From Sambucus nigra (Eukaryota > Streptophyta > Magnoliopsida > Dipsacales > Adoxaceae), in NCBI GenBank assembly GCA_949130495.1, contig OX422223.1, forward strand, positions 82,007,751 through 82,071,750: a DNA stretch of 64,000 bases, written 5' to 3'. The position numbers and the translations under genes were made by a program. Shown here one piece after another: positions 1 through 12,110 of this stretch. The notes under the pieces are model-generated. The model searched no databases and was not told the origin of the DNA. It worked only from the letters and a program-made list of their open reading frames with translations. Every line of letters begins with the position of its first letter. The first letter of the stretch is position 1.

Positions 1-181
1 TACCATTTGTCGATATTGGTCCGATTTAAAAAAGTCTTTAAAAGGCGATACCGTTTCACTAAAGCATTTTTATTTTAAACAATAGTGCGCCTTAAGCCTT
101 TTACTAAGAATAATGCATAAAAAGCTTAAGGCGGGGCGTTTTGCACAAGCCTCATGTCTAGGCACACCTTTTAGAACACTG
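1..181. mobile_element. hAT-like MITE, right part (cut by window edge)
   Basis: This stretch closely resembles the right half of the complete MITE at 44481-44905. Both contain the phrase AAAGGCGAtaCCGTTTCACT, a run of GGCG/CCTTAAGCC motifs, and the terminus TTTTAGAACA(C/G)TG, which ends here at 181. Only the right end lies inside the window, so the TSD cannot be checked. It sits inside or beside the Copia remnant that follows, so it inserted into an already resident retroelement. Confidence 0.6.
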
Positions 182-2259
182 AGTGCAACTAAAGGCTTCG
201 TGGCCTTATCTTTGGCAACCCAAGAGGGAGTTGTCTTATTATTGTTCCTACCATTATTGTTCCTAGTCCATGGGTTGCAATTAATCTCTTGATACATATA
301 AAACCTCTGAAATTCTTCCATAAAACCTTTAGAACTATTGACTAGATACTCAACTTGAGTCCCCAAGGGTATCTAGTTGGCTACCGTGGGGTGTGGGAGC
401 ATAAGTATGAGAGTTCTTCCCAAGCCTGTAGAAATAATCTCTAAGATGACCCTCACTATTGAAAAAGGTGCAAATATAAAATTGATTGAGTCTCACCTTG
501 ATAGGTTGTAAAGGAGGATCTCTTTTTAGTGGGTTAGGTTTAGGAGTGTTTGTGTCAAAAATAAACTTGGATATAGGTATGAATTTAGAATTTGACGTTT
601 TTCCCTCGCTATACACTATATATTTTCTCTCTTGATAACCCTTCTTCTTATAACCTAGGATAGGTCCAAGAAATAACTTCCCCACTCTCTCAAAATTGTC
701 CTCCAGAGTGACTTTGACTTCACGAGAAACCTCAAGATCGTTCTCAAGTTTGATAATTTTGGCTTCAAGCATCTCACAAATCTCTAAAGAGACATGAAGA
801 TCTTTGGTGACGCGAGCTAATGTGTCGGTCAAATAATTCTTTTCTTTACCCGCCACGATGAGTTTCTTAAAGAGAAAAATCTTAATCGGCTAAAATTAAC
901 TAACCAAAGACTCATTCTCCTTCAGCAGTTTCAACTATTTTTTCTAGCATCAACACTTACAAGTTAACTTCTTGTTACGCTTGTGAAGTCTCAGGGACTC
1001 GGTGTAGAGCTTATAATAGGGAAAATGGAAATCACCTTCTTCCACATCATTCTCGCTCAAACTACCAACATATTCACTACCTTATGAGAAGTTAGACTCA
1101 ATTTCAGGATTGTCATCATTAGTGTGTGATATACTCATGGAGCTTGCGTGACTAGACATGAAAATAGTGAAGTTGTTCTTAGATGGAACGGAGTCGTCGG
1201 AGTCTTTGGACTCATTATCACTATCGCTAAGATCATCATTATAGACAACTTTATCTTTTCTCTATCTCTTTATCTTGGGGGACATTCGAACGCTCTATGA
1301 CCTCGGCCCTCATACCCAAAACACCTTTCTGAATCATCCTTTTTAGAGTTATCATTTTTGTATTTATTTTGATCTTGATCATTAAAACTTATTATTTCCT
1401 TATTATTTTTGTTTTTCTCAAGTTTTGGTTTATCAAATTTGGAATTTTGCTTTTTGAACGGGGGATTTTTTTACTTTTGTAGCGAATAAAGCCATATCAT
1501 CATGGTCAATATCGGGCTCATCATATTCAAACACTTCCACTTTTCGGGCTTTTAAAGTAATTCCCTTATCTTTCTTCCTTTTATCTTGGGGGGGGGGGGG
1601 GGGATATGTCTAACTCATATGTAAGGATATCACATATTAGCTCTTCAAGTTTCAAAGTATCTAACCCACCTAGTGAATTGAGAACAATAACTTTAGCATT
1701 AAAACGACAAGAAAGAGATTTAAAAATCTTTTTGACGACCCTATTTTTTGGATTCTATTACTCAAGTTTTAACATGAGTTAATAATGCCAGAGATACATT
1801 CATAAATCTCATATAATGTTTCACTCGCTCATGTGAATGGTTTCGAATTATGTAGTGATATTTTAAAGTTTAGACGCTTTCACCGCACTTGTTCCCTCAT
1901 GGGTAAGTTGAAGAATATTCCATGCCTCCTTTAAGGTTTCACACGTCATGATATGATGAAACTCCTCAGGGGTAACCGAACTAAACAAAGCATTTAAACC
2001 TTTAGAATTGAAATTACACACTTTCAACTTATCCTTACTTCATTCCTTGATGCATTTTAACACGGTTGCCTCCCCGACTATGATGGTTAGGGGGACCACC
2101 CTTTTTCAACATCTAACCAAACACATTAATCAATTAATTTAAAAGAGGATTTCATACGGACTTTCTAGTGAGTGTAATGAGTTCCATTCATGGGGGTCTA
2201 TTTGATGAATAACCTTCCATATAACTGCCAGGATTCATTTAAGTAATTTTTTTAAACAA
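182..2259 (-). pseudogene. Ty1/Copia gag-pol remnant (gag part)
   Basis: Read on the minus strand from about 2260 leftwards, several frames spell a Copia-type gag. A UBN2-like region (around 1750-2150) includes HEGTSAVK and FETIHMSE phrases. Near 1280-1320 there is a CCHC zinc-knuckle relic reading CFGYEGRGHRAFEC, in which the second cysteine is tyrosine. A coiled-coil-like stretch with a KKGYQERKYIVY motif lies in the longest open segment (350-856). A second degenerate knuckle-like stretch with PSWVAK follows towards 200. Frameshifts and stops break it repeatedly. Protease, integrase and RT lie outside the window or are lost. Family assignment is by motif pattern only. Confidence 0.65.
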
Positions 2260-2271
2260 GCTATGATACCA
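2260..2271 (-). other. Primer-binding site of the Copia remnant
   Basis: On the minus strand this reads TGGTATCATAGC, one or two bases from the TGGTATCAGAGC site complementary to initiator-methionine tRNA used by many plant retroelements. It lies directly upstream (minus strand) of the gag remnant, which supports the element's orientation. Confidence 0.6.
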
Positions 2272-2274
2272 ATT

Positions 2275-3440
2275 TGAGAAATCTGGTTATATGCTTTAGC
2301 TTTAACTTCGTTAAATTTAACCAAATTATCAAACACGTAAAGCAAGAATAAAATAATTATAGACATGGAGTCTCATTTCTTTCCAATTTTAATATCATTA
2401 ACCTAATTACTAAGTGAGCATGCAAGATTCAATTGTAAATCAAATCAATCAATCCACGAGACGACGATGTACAAGGAAAACCCAAATAGGAAAAACCTCG
2501 GATGACCAGCTTAGATAGATTCACTATAAAAACGATTTAACAAGAAGACTCAAATTGACTTACAAAACTTGACTCGTCAATCCCACTCAAATCCAGTCTT
2601 TAAAACCTCTGTTTGTAGCTCGATGCAATCTAATATGGCTTTATGATAACTCCTTGTCTCGGTATCCACCGATAGCCTTTACCGTCTCTAACAGTGCAGA
2701 ATCCACCTCACAACCACAAACATATGATGAAAAAATATTTATGTGGGTTCAGATTTTAAAAACTTGATCATAAAGAATTAAGGATATTTGGAGAGGGTTT
2801 GAAAAGAGTTTTTATTATTATGAGGCATAAAAAGAGGATGATAAAAATTATTGTTGCGCACTTCTATATAAAATAGGTTTTTTGAAAATGTGGGGCAGTG
2901 GGCAATTTGAGAAAAACTAATTTTTAGAAAAATGTGTCGGGTCGTTCAAACGATATAGTACCTCGTTCAAATAATGTACTTAATATCATTCGAACACATA
3001 TCTAACGAGTTATCAAACGAGATTCCAACAAAGGGGAAAATGGTTCATTAGTTCTTGTTTGAAGGTCATTCTAACGAGGGTATTAATATCATTAGAACGA
3101 GTTTCGAATGAGTCATCTAAAGAGATTTTAGCAAAGTCAAAGCTTTTAATTTCTTAACTCATTTGATATCTCATTCAAACGAGATTGAGGATCTCGTTCG
3201 AATGACATATCAAATGTCGTTAGAACAACCTAAAAAAATTTAAAGAATTTTAAAATACATTTTAAAGCCTCAAAAAGAATTTCTCCAAATATCATAGGGT
3301 CATATGCCTTAATAGAAATGAGGAAGCGACATGATGAATGCTTGAATAAGACTTCTGCAAATATAACCGCTAGCGTGTCTTCACTTGTGGGAATGAATAT
3401 AGGACATCCTAAAAAACTATCTGTTTTGTTCAACGGAATA
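2275..3440 (-). repeat. Probable 5' LTR of the Copia remnant and adjoining noncoding DNA
   Basis: Non-coding sequence next to the primer site. The inner LTR edge is probably the TGAGAAATC at 2275; the outer edge could not be placed. From about 2930 to 3235 it holds many copies of a palindrome-like motif around CGTTCGAA(C/T)GA, spaced irregularly. The short minus-strand ORF at 3230-3433 resembles nothing I know. Confidence 0.35.
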
Positions 3441-3469
3441 AGCCAATATTATAAATTAACTCGATTTAA

Positions 3470-6224
3470 AAATTTGTCCTTACATGGTCTCATATGAAAC
3501 ATCTTCCTAGAGATCAAGATAATCCGAGTTGATCATGTACAAAAGATCATGGAAGTACCTCTTGAGCATATAAATATGGAACACATTGTGGACATGAGAT
3601 AACCATGGCAGTAATGCCAAATGATAGGACATCAGACCAACCTTCCCTAAGATCTGAAAGGGTCAAGTGTATCGCATTTCCCCTTTATTTACAAAATGGC
3701 TCACTTGTGGGCTAGACTTAACCTTGAAGAAAATATTATCACCTATGCCAAACTCCAATGGTCTCCTGACCTTATTCACATAACTCTTTTTTATGACTCT
3801 AAGTTGCCTCAATATATTTTCGAATGACCTCCATCTTTTATGTCATCTCCTTCATAAGTTTAAATCAAGTTATGTGCTTCTCACTAACTTCTTCCTAATA
3901 TAATGATGAAGGACAAGGTCTCCCATATAAATCCTCTAAAGGCACCATGTTAATACTCTCGCGATAGCTATTGTTGTACGGTAACTCTACTATTGGTAGA
4001 TGTTTTTTGCCCAATTACCTTGGAAGTCCAATGCACAAGCTAATAACATATCCTCAAATATTTTAGTGATCCACTCAGAATGTTCATCCTTCTAAGAATG
4101 TTACGTGGTATCGAGGTTGAGATGGGTGCCAATTTTCTATTGCAATCTATTTCAGAAGTTTGACACAAATCTGGGGTCCCTGTTCGAAATGGTGAAAAGT
4201 GGGGCATCATTCAATCGAATAATCTCCCGAACATATAGCTTAACAAGCCGAGCCATGATTTAAGTGACTTTTTTGGTAAGACGTTTACAAATTTTATAAA
4301 ATGATTGATGATAACCCAAATGACATTATACTTAGCTTGTGTCCGTAGCAAGGGTGCGATAAAGTCCGGGTGGTGTGCTGTCACTTCCACTCTCCCACTG
4401 GAAGCGGTTGTAAAAAATCTATCGAATTTGGTGCTCGGTCTTAACGTGTTGGCATGTGAAGCATTTGGTCACAAAAAGAGCCACATCCCTTTTCATTCCC
4501 AACCAACAGTAGCCGTGGCACAAGTCTCCGTACATCTTAGCACTATCGAGATGTATATTAAACCTCGACTAATGTGCTTCAGCCATGATCTCCTCCCGAA
4601 GCTCCTGAATCATTGAAACTATAAATCTCCCCTTATACCGTAACTCGTTATCCTTATCCAAGGAGAGATCGTCAAACGGTTCATCATTTTGAAGACGTTT
4701 CTGAAAGTGCATGACATCGTTATCGTACAATTGTGCTTCCAATACCTTTTATTGTATAACCGACCTTATAACCATATTATAAATATAGGCATACTCCCTA
4801 CCCCTCTTGACTCTTAGTTCAAAATCTTACAGGTCCCTAACCATATTGTGGCGGAAAAATCTTATTACCACCAAGAACCTTCTACTGAGCATGTCATCCA
4901 CCACATTGGTCGTACCCATATGGTACTAAGAGTAAGATTATAGTCCTCCAAAAGCTCGATCCATCATCTATGTTGAGGATTGAATCCTTATGTATGAAGA
5001 TGTAACAAATACTCTTATAATCAAAGAAGATCACATACCAGTCCTCGTGTAGATAATAACTCTAAATATTAAAAGTGAACACGACTGATGCTAGCTGTAG
5101 GTCATGAGTGGGGTAGTTATCCTTGTGAGTCTTCAATTAAAGGGACAAATAGCCAACCGCATGTCCACCTTGCATTAAAATTGTGTTGAGTCCTGACGCT
5201 AAAGCACCACACTACATGGAATATCTTTTTCCTTATTATGGGAGGATAAGAATTAACGCAGTAGTCAACTGTGTCTTAAAATCCTAAAAATCTATTTCAT
5301 GCTCTTCATCCCATTCAAAGTGAACATCTTTTTGAGTCAGTCGTATGAAAGGTAAGGCTACACAAAAGAAGTCTTGGACAAAGCGCTAATAGTACTTAAC
5401 TACTCCTATAAAGCTCCTCACCTCTGTAATGTTTTTGAATGTTTCCAACTCAAGACAGCTTTCGCCTTTGCAGGATCATAAAAAATACCTTGTTCCAAGA
5501 TGACATGGCCAAATAACACAACCTCGCCCATCAAGATTTCACACTTATTGATCTTTGAATACAATTGATTATCTTTGAGGACATAAAAGGTCGTGCGCAT
5601 GTGATCCTCATGATCAAAATATGACACTGAGTATATCAAAATTTCATTCATAAATACAACTACAAATTGTTCTAGGAATGGTTGGTAGATTCGATTCACC
5701 AGGTCCACAAAATTTACTGGGGCATTTGTTAATCCGAAGGGAATGAAAAGGAACTTAAAGTTCCCTTAACGAGTATGGAAAGTTGTCTTTTGGATATCTC
5801 CCAGATAGAAGGCCAGTCTTCAATAACCTCCCCAAACTCCGTAATTTATCAAAAAGATCGTTAGACTGTGGTATGGGGTACTTATTCTTGATGGTAACCA
5901 CGTTCAACTATCAGTGGTCAATGTAAATCATTAATGAATTATCCTTTTTCTTGACAAACAAAGTCGATGCTCCCCATGGACACACACTAGGTTAAATAAA
6001 ACCCTTGCTCAATAAGTCCTCCAACTAAATCTTAAGTTCTCAAAGCTCTACTGAGACTAAATGATGTGGGGGATGGAGATAGTTGAAATAACCTGATGAA
6101 TCTTTATGTAAAAATTAATCTCCCTTTAAGGTGGTAGACCATGAAACTCGTTTAGAAACACATCGGCAAATCCTCGCAAAATCGAGTAATCTAGCAGCAT
6201 ACGATCAGGTGCATCCTGTGCTAC
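3470..6224 (-). pseudogene. Ty3/Gypsy chromovirus pol remnant (RT, RNase H, integrase)
   Basis: On the minus strand the order is RT (about 6220-5410), RNase H (about 5400-4900), integrase zinc-binding and core (about 4700-4050) and integrase C-terminus (about 3860-3470). RT motifs include GFADVFLNEFHGLPP, DLLSKGFI and VCPWGASTLFVKKKD. The catalytic box reads FMNEILIYS where active RTs have DD, so it is inactive. RNase H shows THDLQLASVVF. Integrase shows CFTCQHVKTEHQ and, near its end, HNVFHIYMLKRY. Stops and frameshifts are frequent throughout. The domain order RT-RNaseH-IN and the wording of the motifs identify Ty3/Gypsy, chromovirus-like. The upstream (5') side is cut by the Athila LTR at 6225. 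The gag at 10955-11473 may be the lost front of this element. Confidence 0.8.
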
Positions 6225-7770
6225 TGATTAAGCATAAATTCTTGGTATTTATTTCCTTAATTTGGAGGAATTTATCACCCCGTTCAGTGTAATTTTCAGT
6301 TGATTTATCTCATATCATTGCTATTGACATCTTATATCCAGTACATCGAATTTCATGGATTTCTCTTACATTTTACAGGTATTTGGTGCACATGAAGAAA
6401 AGAGAGAGACTAAAATCAAGAAAGAAAGGAAAGAAGGAAAGTTAAGGCAGAAAAGTAATTTTACACCCAGGATTCGGATGCGGAACCTAAAGAGAAGTTG
6501 AAGACCTTAAGTTCACAAGTGCGTAGGAAGAAACAACATCCAAATCCGAGTCCCGGTTAAAATAATATGAAGATTCAAAGTTGAGAAGAAATTAAAGAAG
6601 GAGGAAGAAAAATTCAAAAAAGCGAACCGGCTCTATCTGAGAAGAACCGGTTCTACTCACCAGAAAGACAGAACTGAACTAATGGATGATAAGCAAAATA
6701 GTTTCAATAAACTGGAATCAACGAAACGGTTCGTCCAACAAAGAAGGAAAAATTAGTATCGATTTGGCGTGATAGATTTTTTAATTTCATTTCTTAAAAA
6801 TAGAGTTGTGCAAGGTGAAAACACTTAACAATACGTGAGAGTTTTATTCAAGGTTAATAGAATTCATTAGATATGAGGTTTTTAAATAATTTTGAGAGGA
6901 TCTTGAAGGCAAGAACCCTAGGAGTAATATTCTTCCACAATTGATCATCTTTTACATTTATTTTAAGGGGTTTTCATCAATCCAAGTATAGTTTCATTAT
7001 TGCTTTCAATTTCTCTCTTCTTTTTGGTTTATGATTCATTATTTCCTTACTAGAAATCTTTTCTACATGTTTGATTACACTTTTCACGTTTGAATTATTT
7101 CATACATCGCAGAGGACATGTTTAGTTGTAGTTACACCATGTTCGACTAAGTTTTTAAGAGGGTTGTGGTACATGAACCTAACCAATGTATTACGAATGG
7201 ATTTAAAAGCGAATAAAATGTAATTAACAATTCAAAATTTGTAACTTTATCAAAATAAAGGTTGTAGGTCTTTTATTTTCGTTGGTAATCGGAATGTTTA
7301 GGGGTGTAATCGACGTTTTGATAATTTATCATTATCGTCAATACAATTTTTGATTTGATATTGTGAGGAATAAAATTTGTATATGTCAAATGCTTAGAGA
7401 GTATTTGATGTTTCTTTGAATTGAGAATTAGGTTTTGGAAATTTTTATTTTCCAAGTAATTACTGACGGTTCGGAGAAGTGTACCCTAACTCTATTTTCT
7501 CACATTTGATTTAAAATCACTTCATTGCATGCGTAGTCAAGTCATTATTTTAACTTACTCGTTGTATCTAGTTAACCGATCTCAAATCAATCATATTTTC
7601 TTCTTTTCGAGAGTCGACTGCGAGGTTAATTATATTCCTTACTCGTCATCACGATTCTTCATCTTAGCACCTGTGCTCAATATCCGTTTTCATCAGATTA
7701 TTACTTGAGCGACCGACTTACACTTGAGTCGATATAAGCACGCACTAGAGACACTTTTAAAGTCGTGTCA
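6225..7770 (+). repeat. 5' LTR of Athila-like Gypsy element
   Basis: The LTR is inferred to run from TGATTAAGCATAAATTC (6225) to AAGTCGTGTCA (7770). The 3' edge is firm because a primer site follows after six bases. The 5' edge is inferred from the break in the chromovirus RT, which reads well up to about 6220, and from the TG start. The body is AT-rich and noncoding. The second LTR is absent, so the edges cannot be checked by comparison within the window. Confidence 0.55.
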
Positions 7771-7776
7771 AGTTTT

Positions 7777-7794
7777 TGGCGCCATTGTCAGGGA
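7777..7794 (+). other. Athila-type primer-binding site
   Basis: TGGCGCCATTGTCAGGGA is close to the TGGCGCCGTTGCCGGGGA site typical of Athila/Tat Gypsy elements, attributed to a tRNA-Asp-type primer. It sits a few bases after the LTR end. Confidence 0.75.
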
Positions 7795-7849
7795 CTAGAC
7801 AGACATTTAGTTTAGGTTGGGTTAATCCAAAATTTTACTCTAGTTCTTA

Positions 7850-9400
7850 AAAAAATGTCAAAAAAAAATTATAGCATCTCTCAACTCCTTTAATGAAAAA
7901 TCCTCAACAAACTCTGACTATAATTCATGAGAATCCTACAGTTGAATGCGATCCCGATAGCCCACGTACTCCTTGTATTCCACAATTTTGGGTTCCACCT
8001 CCTACACTGCCTAATTCCATCACTATTCACACTTAAAGTCACACTTCTAGGGCATTGAGTGAGGATATCGAGTTAATTGGAGAGAGCGTGATGTTTGACC
8101 GCGTTATTTATAGTACGAGTGAGGATGAGATGTCGTATCGCCCCATGAGAGACCTCTTATATCCCCGAGTGAACCGTCACTCTGGGATGCATTCTACTTC
8201 CGTATAATATGGGGAAATTCCATTTTCATGATGGGGTGATTCAAATTCTTCCCACATTCCATGGTATGGATTGAGAAAAACCATACCAACACATCTGCGA
8301 GTTCGAAGAGGCATGCGAAACTTTTAGCGACCAAACGTGCACTTAAGACATCATTCGCCTAAAACTTTTTCCTTTCTCTTTAAAGGATAAAGCCAAGACA
8401 TATCTATGGTCTTTTTCATCGAACTCAATTGGATCGTGGAGGGATATACAAGCCAAGTTTCTCTTGAAATTCTTTCCCCAACATCGAACAAATTCCAAAA
8501 CAACAAGAAAATGAACCATTTGATCGATGTTGGGAGCACTTCAACGAGTTAGTCAACACATGCCCCCATCATGGTTTTGGGAAGTATCGTCTTATCTCTT
8601 TCTTCCTCCATGGGCTAAGTGTAGCTTCTAAACAACTCGTTGAGACTATGTGTGAGGGAGAATTCTTTGGGTTAGGCGCAAATGATGCATAGGCCTACCT
8701 TAAGTATGTCGATGAGACTACTCAAGTATGGGGCACATCCAACCCTAACGCCCAAACCCGAACTTGACAAACATCCACAACTCCTTTTGCATTCGGACTC
8801 TATCAATTAGACAAAGAAGCGGAGATGAAACTTCGAATAATCCAACTTGAAAAAATATTGGAAGACGTGGTCGAATCACGGGCAAGCAAAACAACCGGAT
8901 CCACTTGAGCTTTGAGAGAGAAGGTGTGTGCGATTTGTGAGGTGGGACATTCAACAGAGGAATGCCCGATGATACCCAGCCTACAAAGTCATGCTTCAAG
9001 AGCAAGTAGAATCGGTAGGAGGTTTTAAGGGTAATTTTAATGCCCCTCACGGGAATTCTTACAACCCTTCGTGGAGGAACCATCCTGGATTTAGCTATGG
9101 GCAACAACATGTTGCGTTGAATCCTAATTCACACGTTGCCCCTCCTCCACCACCACCTCTGCATTTTCAACAAGCTCCACATATGCAAGCACCACCTCCT
9201 GCGCTATATATCACCCCACCGCGAAGAAATATCGAGGATACTTTGAACCAATTTATGCAATCTCAAGCGGCAACCAATGCTTAAAATACCCAAATGCTTG
9301 CCTAAATAAATGCGAACAATTTGAAATTGCAAACTTCCTTAAGTATCCAAGATAAGGGTAAGTTTCCGTCCCAAGGTCGAAGACCTCCCCAAGATTAACC
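7850..9400 (+). pseudogene. Athila-like gag remnant
   Basis: Plus-strand reading in shifting frames gives Athila gag. It contains a phrase RLKLFPFSL-like near 8350, KAKTYLWSFSSNSIGSWRD-like near 8390-8440, KFFPQHRT near 8470, EPFDRCWEHFNELVNTCPHH near 8520-8570, and then a CCHC-like CAICEVGHSTEECP region near 8930-8965. The last open piece (8991-9284) is a proline-rich tail containing NAPHGNSYNPSWRNHPGFSY, which is characteristic of Athila gags. Several stops and frameshifts make it non-functional. The minus-strand ORF at 8745-9110 is only its shadow. Confidence 0.75.
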
Positions 9401-9599
9401 TAGTGTTAGTTCTACATTCGACTATCATAAAGAGCAATGTCAAGCCGTTACCACTTTACGTTGTGGGAGAGATGTTGATTTATCACCTCCCCCACACAAC
9501 GAACCTAAAGACAAGAAGGTTTTACCCAGAACGAAAGAGGCCGAAGATGCCCCCTTGGATTAGAGTGATAACTATGACACTAGTGGGTCCTAAGTCGTA

Positions 9600-10484
9600 G
9601 TGAAACCACCCACTGTTGCGCCTTTCCCTCGACGGTTGGTTCCACCTCAAAACGGGGCCTCCTGCGAAGATGTGCTAGATATATTTAGGCAAGTCAAGTA
9701 TAATTTACCTTTTCTCGAGGCAATAAAGAAAATTCCCACCTATGAAAAATTCCTTAAGGATTTATTAATGGTGACACGTAAATTAAAGGTAAAAAGGAAT
9801 GTTTTCCTAGCACAAAATGTGAGATCCGTTCTACTAATTAATCTCCACCAAATTTTAAAGATTCTGGTGCACCGACCATTTCATGCATCATTAAGGAGAA
9901 AGACATCGAGAAAGCCTTACTAGATTTAGGGGAGAGTGTTAACATTCTCCCTTATTCCATATACAGGAAATTATATTTGAGGGACCTCAAGCACTAAGAT
10001 TATTATCCAACTTGCGGATCGTACCATGAAGATACCTCGAGGGATTGTAGAGAACGTGATAGTCCAAGTTAACACTTTCTACTTCGCGATTGATTATGTC
10101 ATTAAGGACACGGAGCCTTCCATTCCCTCGAGCAACCACGTTCCCGTCATCCTTGGCCACCCATTATTGGCTATGGCTAACGCTTTGATTAATACTCGAA
10201 ATGGGCAAATGCAACTCACATTCGGGAACATGACCCTTGAGACGAATATCTTCAACATCGCCAAGAAAGTAGGTGATGAGGATGAATTTCACGAGGTAGA
10301 TCTTATCGAGGAGGTAGTAAAAGAGCACATTGAGGGGAATTTTATTGGGGATTCGCTAGGAGCGTGTCTTATTTTGGATAATGAGAGTGACAGGATGTAC
10401 ATCGACTTCGAGAGGGAGGGAGGGGAGTTGAGAGCGATATTAGACGAGAGAGCGTCGAATAAGGTCGTGAGAGAAGTTAATTAG
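9600..10484 (+). pseudogene. Athila-like pol front: linker and aspartic protease remnant
   Basis: Two open pieces, 9600-9923 and 10026-10484, continue the element. The first has PFPRRLVPPQ and YEKFLKDLL, the usual Athila linker before the protease. Between them the protease active site reads ALLDLGESVNILPYS, with DLG in place of the usual D(T/S)G. The second piece contains HVPVILGHPLLAMANALIN, the C-terminal half of the protease fold. Frameshifts separate the parts. Confidence 0.7.
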
Positions 10485-10955
10485 GTTTCTATATTCAAGG
10501 AACTACCACCGAGGGAGTCGCGCACGGTTCCCTCCGATGAAAAATTTCCCACCCTAGAATTAAAGAAACTCCCCTCAACCGAAAAATATGCTTATTTGAG
10601 AGAGAATGAGACATTTTCCACTATTGTATCCTCGAGCCTAGATAAAGAGAAAGATGATAAATTACTAGCGATTTTGAGGAAGAACCGTCATGCTTTTGGT
10701 TGGAGCATTGCGGATTTGAAGGGTATAAGTCCCCTGATTTGTACCTATAAAATCCACCTCGAGGAGGACGTGAAACCTTCGAGGGATATGCAAAGGTGAT
10801 TGAACCCCACTATGAAAGATGTAGTGAGAGCGGAGATTATTAAATTATTGGACGCGGGAATAATTTACCCCATCTCTAATAGCAACTGGGTCAGTCTTAT
10901 CCAAGTCGTCCCAAAGAAGTCGGGAATTATTGTGGTCAAGAATGCAAGGGTTAAC
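10485..10955 (+). pseudogene. Athila-like reverse transcriptase, N-terminal part, truncated
   Basis: A plus-strand reading gives LPSTEKYAYL, then a piece 10596-10799 with HAFGWSIADLKGISPLICTY, the classical Athila start of RT. It continues to LIQVVPKKSGIIVVKN near 10890-10945. The RT stops abruptly there. The sequence that follows is chromovirus gag on the opposite strand, so the rest of the Athila pol and its 3' LTR are missing. Confidence 0.7.
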
Positions 10956-11473
10956 TAATTCCCAAGGTTCATCAATTTCTGCCTCATCTCTGTTTGAACT
11001 GCTGAAGGGAAATATTTGATGTCTAATCGTACCCAGAACTCCTAAATAAAAAGAACATCTCTCTCCTCGATGGTGGTCATGGACTCCCACTGCTGCAATG
11101 CTGCTCCTACCAACTTAAACGTCGCCAGTATCTGCCTCTGCACATTTGTACACTCATATATCCTCAAATGTCTTTGGATGTCCTTCTTCCACTGGCTCGA
11201 CACAACAACGTCGGAGCTCCCTACAGACTCTGGGGGATACGCCTTCTAAAAGGCATCCCTGACACGTTCCCAAGCATACGGGAATGCATGAGCCTGGACC
11301 GGGGCTACTATCAATGCCTGAGGTGGTACCTACTGCACAATTGCTAGGGCTGCATTTACCGCCTGTGCTACAATGGCGACAACTTCAGCAGTGTTCATAG
11401 AACCCTCAACCGAGGCAGGCTAAGACTCGAGCTGGGTACCCCTGGGAACTTGCTGTGCATGTCTAAGAGGCAT
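10955..11473 (-). pseudogene. Chromovirus (Ty3/Gypsy) gag, N-terminal part, broken
   Basis: The start codon lies at 11471-11473 on the minus strand. Reading inward gives MPLRHAQQVPRG, a stop, then MNTAEVVAIVAQAVNAALAI, a stop, then HAFPYAWERVRDAF, a stop, and SSQWKKDIQRHLRIYEC. It ends with LVGAALQQWESMTT and, in a shifted frame, KYFPSAVQTEMRQKLMNL. This is the chromovirus gag pattern. At least three in-frame stops and one frameshift kill it. It is cut off at the Athila junction around 10945-10962. It may belong to the same original element as the pol remnant at 3470-6224. Confidence 0.65.
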
Positions 11474-11640
11474 CTGAAATGAGAAAGAAGTTTTGTAAGT
11501 CCACAGTTGATATCTCAAAATAGCTGAAGAACGTAAGATACACAAAAGAGTACAATAATCCTAAAATATAGGGCTCTATATCAAAGGACGCTACGCGAAA
11601 ACATAACAAGTCATACAGATCCTAAGGACTCTAGAACCTG

Positions 11641-11655
11641 ATGCTCTGATACCAC
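11641..11655 (-). other. Primer-binding site of the chromovirus element
   Basis: The minus-strand reading TGGTATCAGAGCATC matches the initiator-methionine tRNA complement exactly over its first 12 bases. It lies two bases from the LTR end TGTGACATCCCG (plus-strand view) and about 170 bp ahead of the gag start. Confidence 0.75.
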
Positions 11656-11656
11656 C

Positions 11657-12110
11657 TGTGACATCCCGACTAATTAAATACCGGGTAGCTACTCCTTTAT
11701 TTAAATGAATACAAAATGTAAAGTTGGTTCAGTTCATAGCATCACTGTCGATAATATTTAATTAATTACTAACCACCTAATATTTAAAATAGTGAAGTGC
11801 CAAATTTTTGAAGTTTATTATTAAGCATCAACAAAATAATTTAAATCATCATTCAACCATCACATGAACAATCTCATAAGGTAATCAACAAAATGAAATA
11901 ACTGATGTCTAGAGTAAACACTCCAATAATAGTAGCAATGTAAATAAACCAAGTACAATAGTCTGAATAATTAAAATCCCAATACTGAAATAAAATGAAA
12001 GTTTAAAACTGTTGTCTCTGAATAGAATGGGCAACAGGCCCTAACTAGAATAAATGACTCCCAAAAAAAGCAAGGATAGATGTGGAGGCGTCTAATAAGG
12101 ATATAATAGA
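11657..12110 (-). repeat. Chromovirus-family 5' LTR, truncated
   Basis: It starts (plus-strand view) TGTGACATCCCGACTAATTA, the same terminus as the LTRs at 19349 and 26510, and shares long stretches with them such as CACCTAATATTTAAAATAG and GTGGAGGCGTCTAATA. The similarity stops near 12110, where the sequence turns into the opposite orientation of the same LTR family. Confidence 0.65.

Noticed and set aside
1590..1602. G run as a G-quadruplex or end of an element
   Set aside because: Single homopolymer run with no flanking structure.
4305..4616. 103-codon plus-strand ORF
   Set aside because: It lies antisense to the integrase zinc-binding/core remnant, which reads clearly on the minus strand.
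8745..9110. 121-codon minus-strand ORF
   Set aside because: Shadow of the Athila gag, whose proline-rich tail and knuckle region are on the plus strand.
10845..11090. 81-codon minus-strand ORF as a gene
   Set aside because: It is part of the chromovirus gag in a shifted frame and crosses the Athila fusion point.
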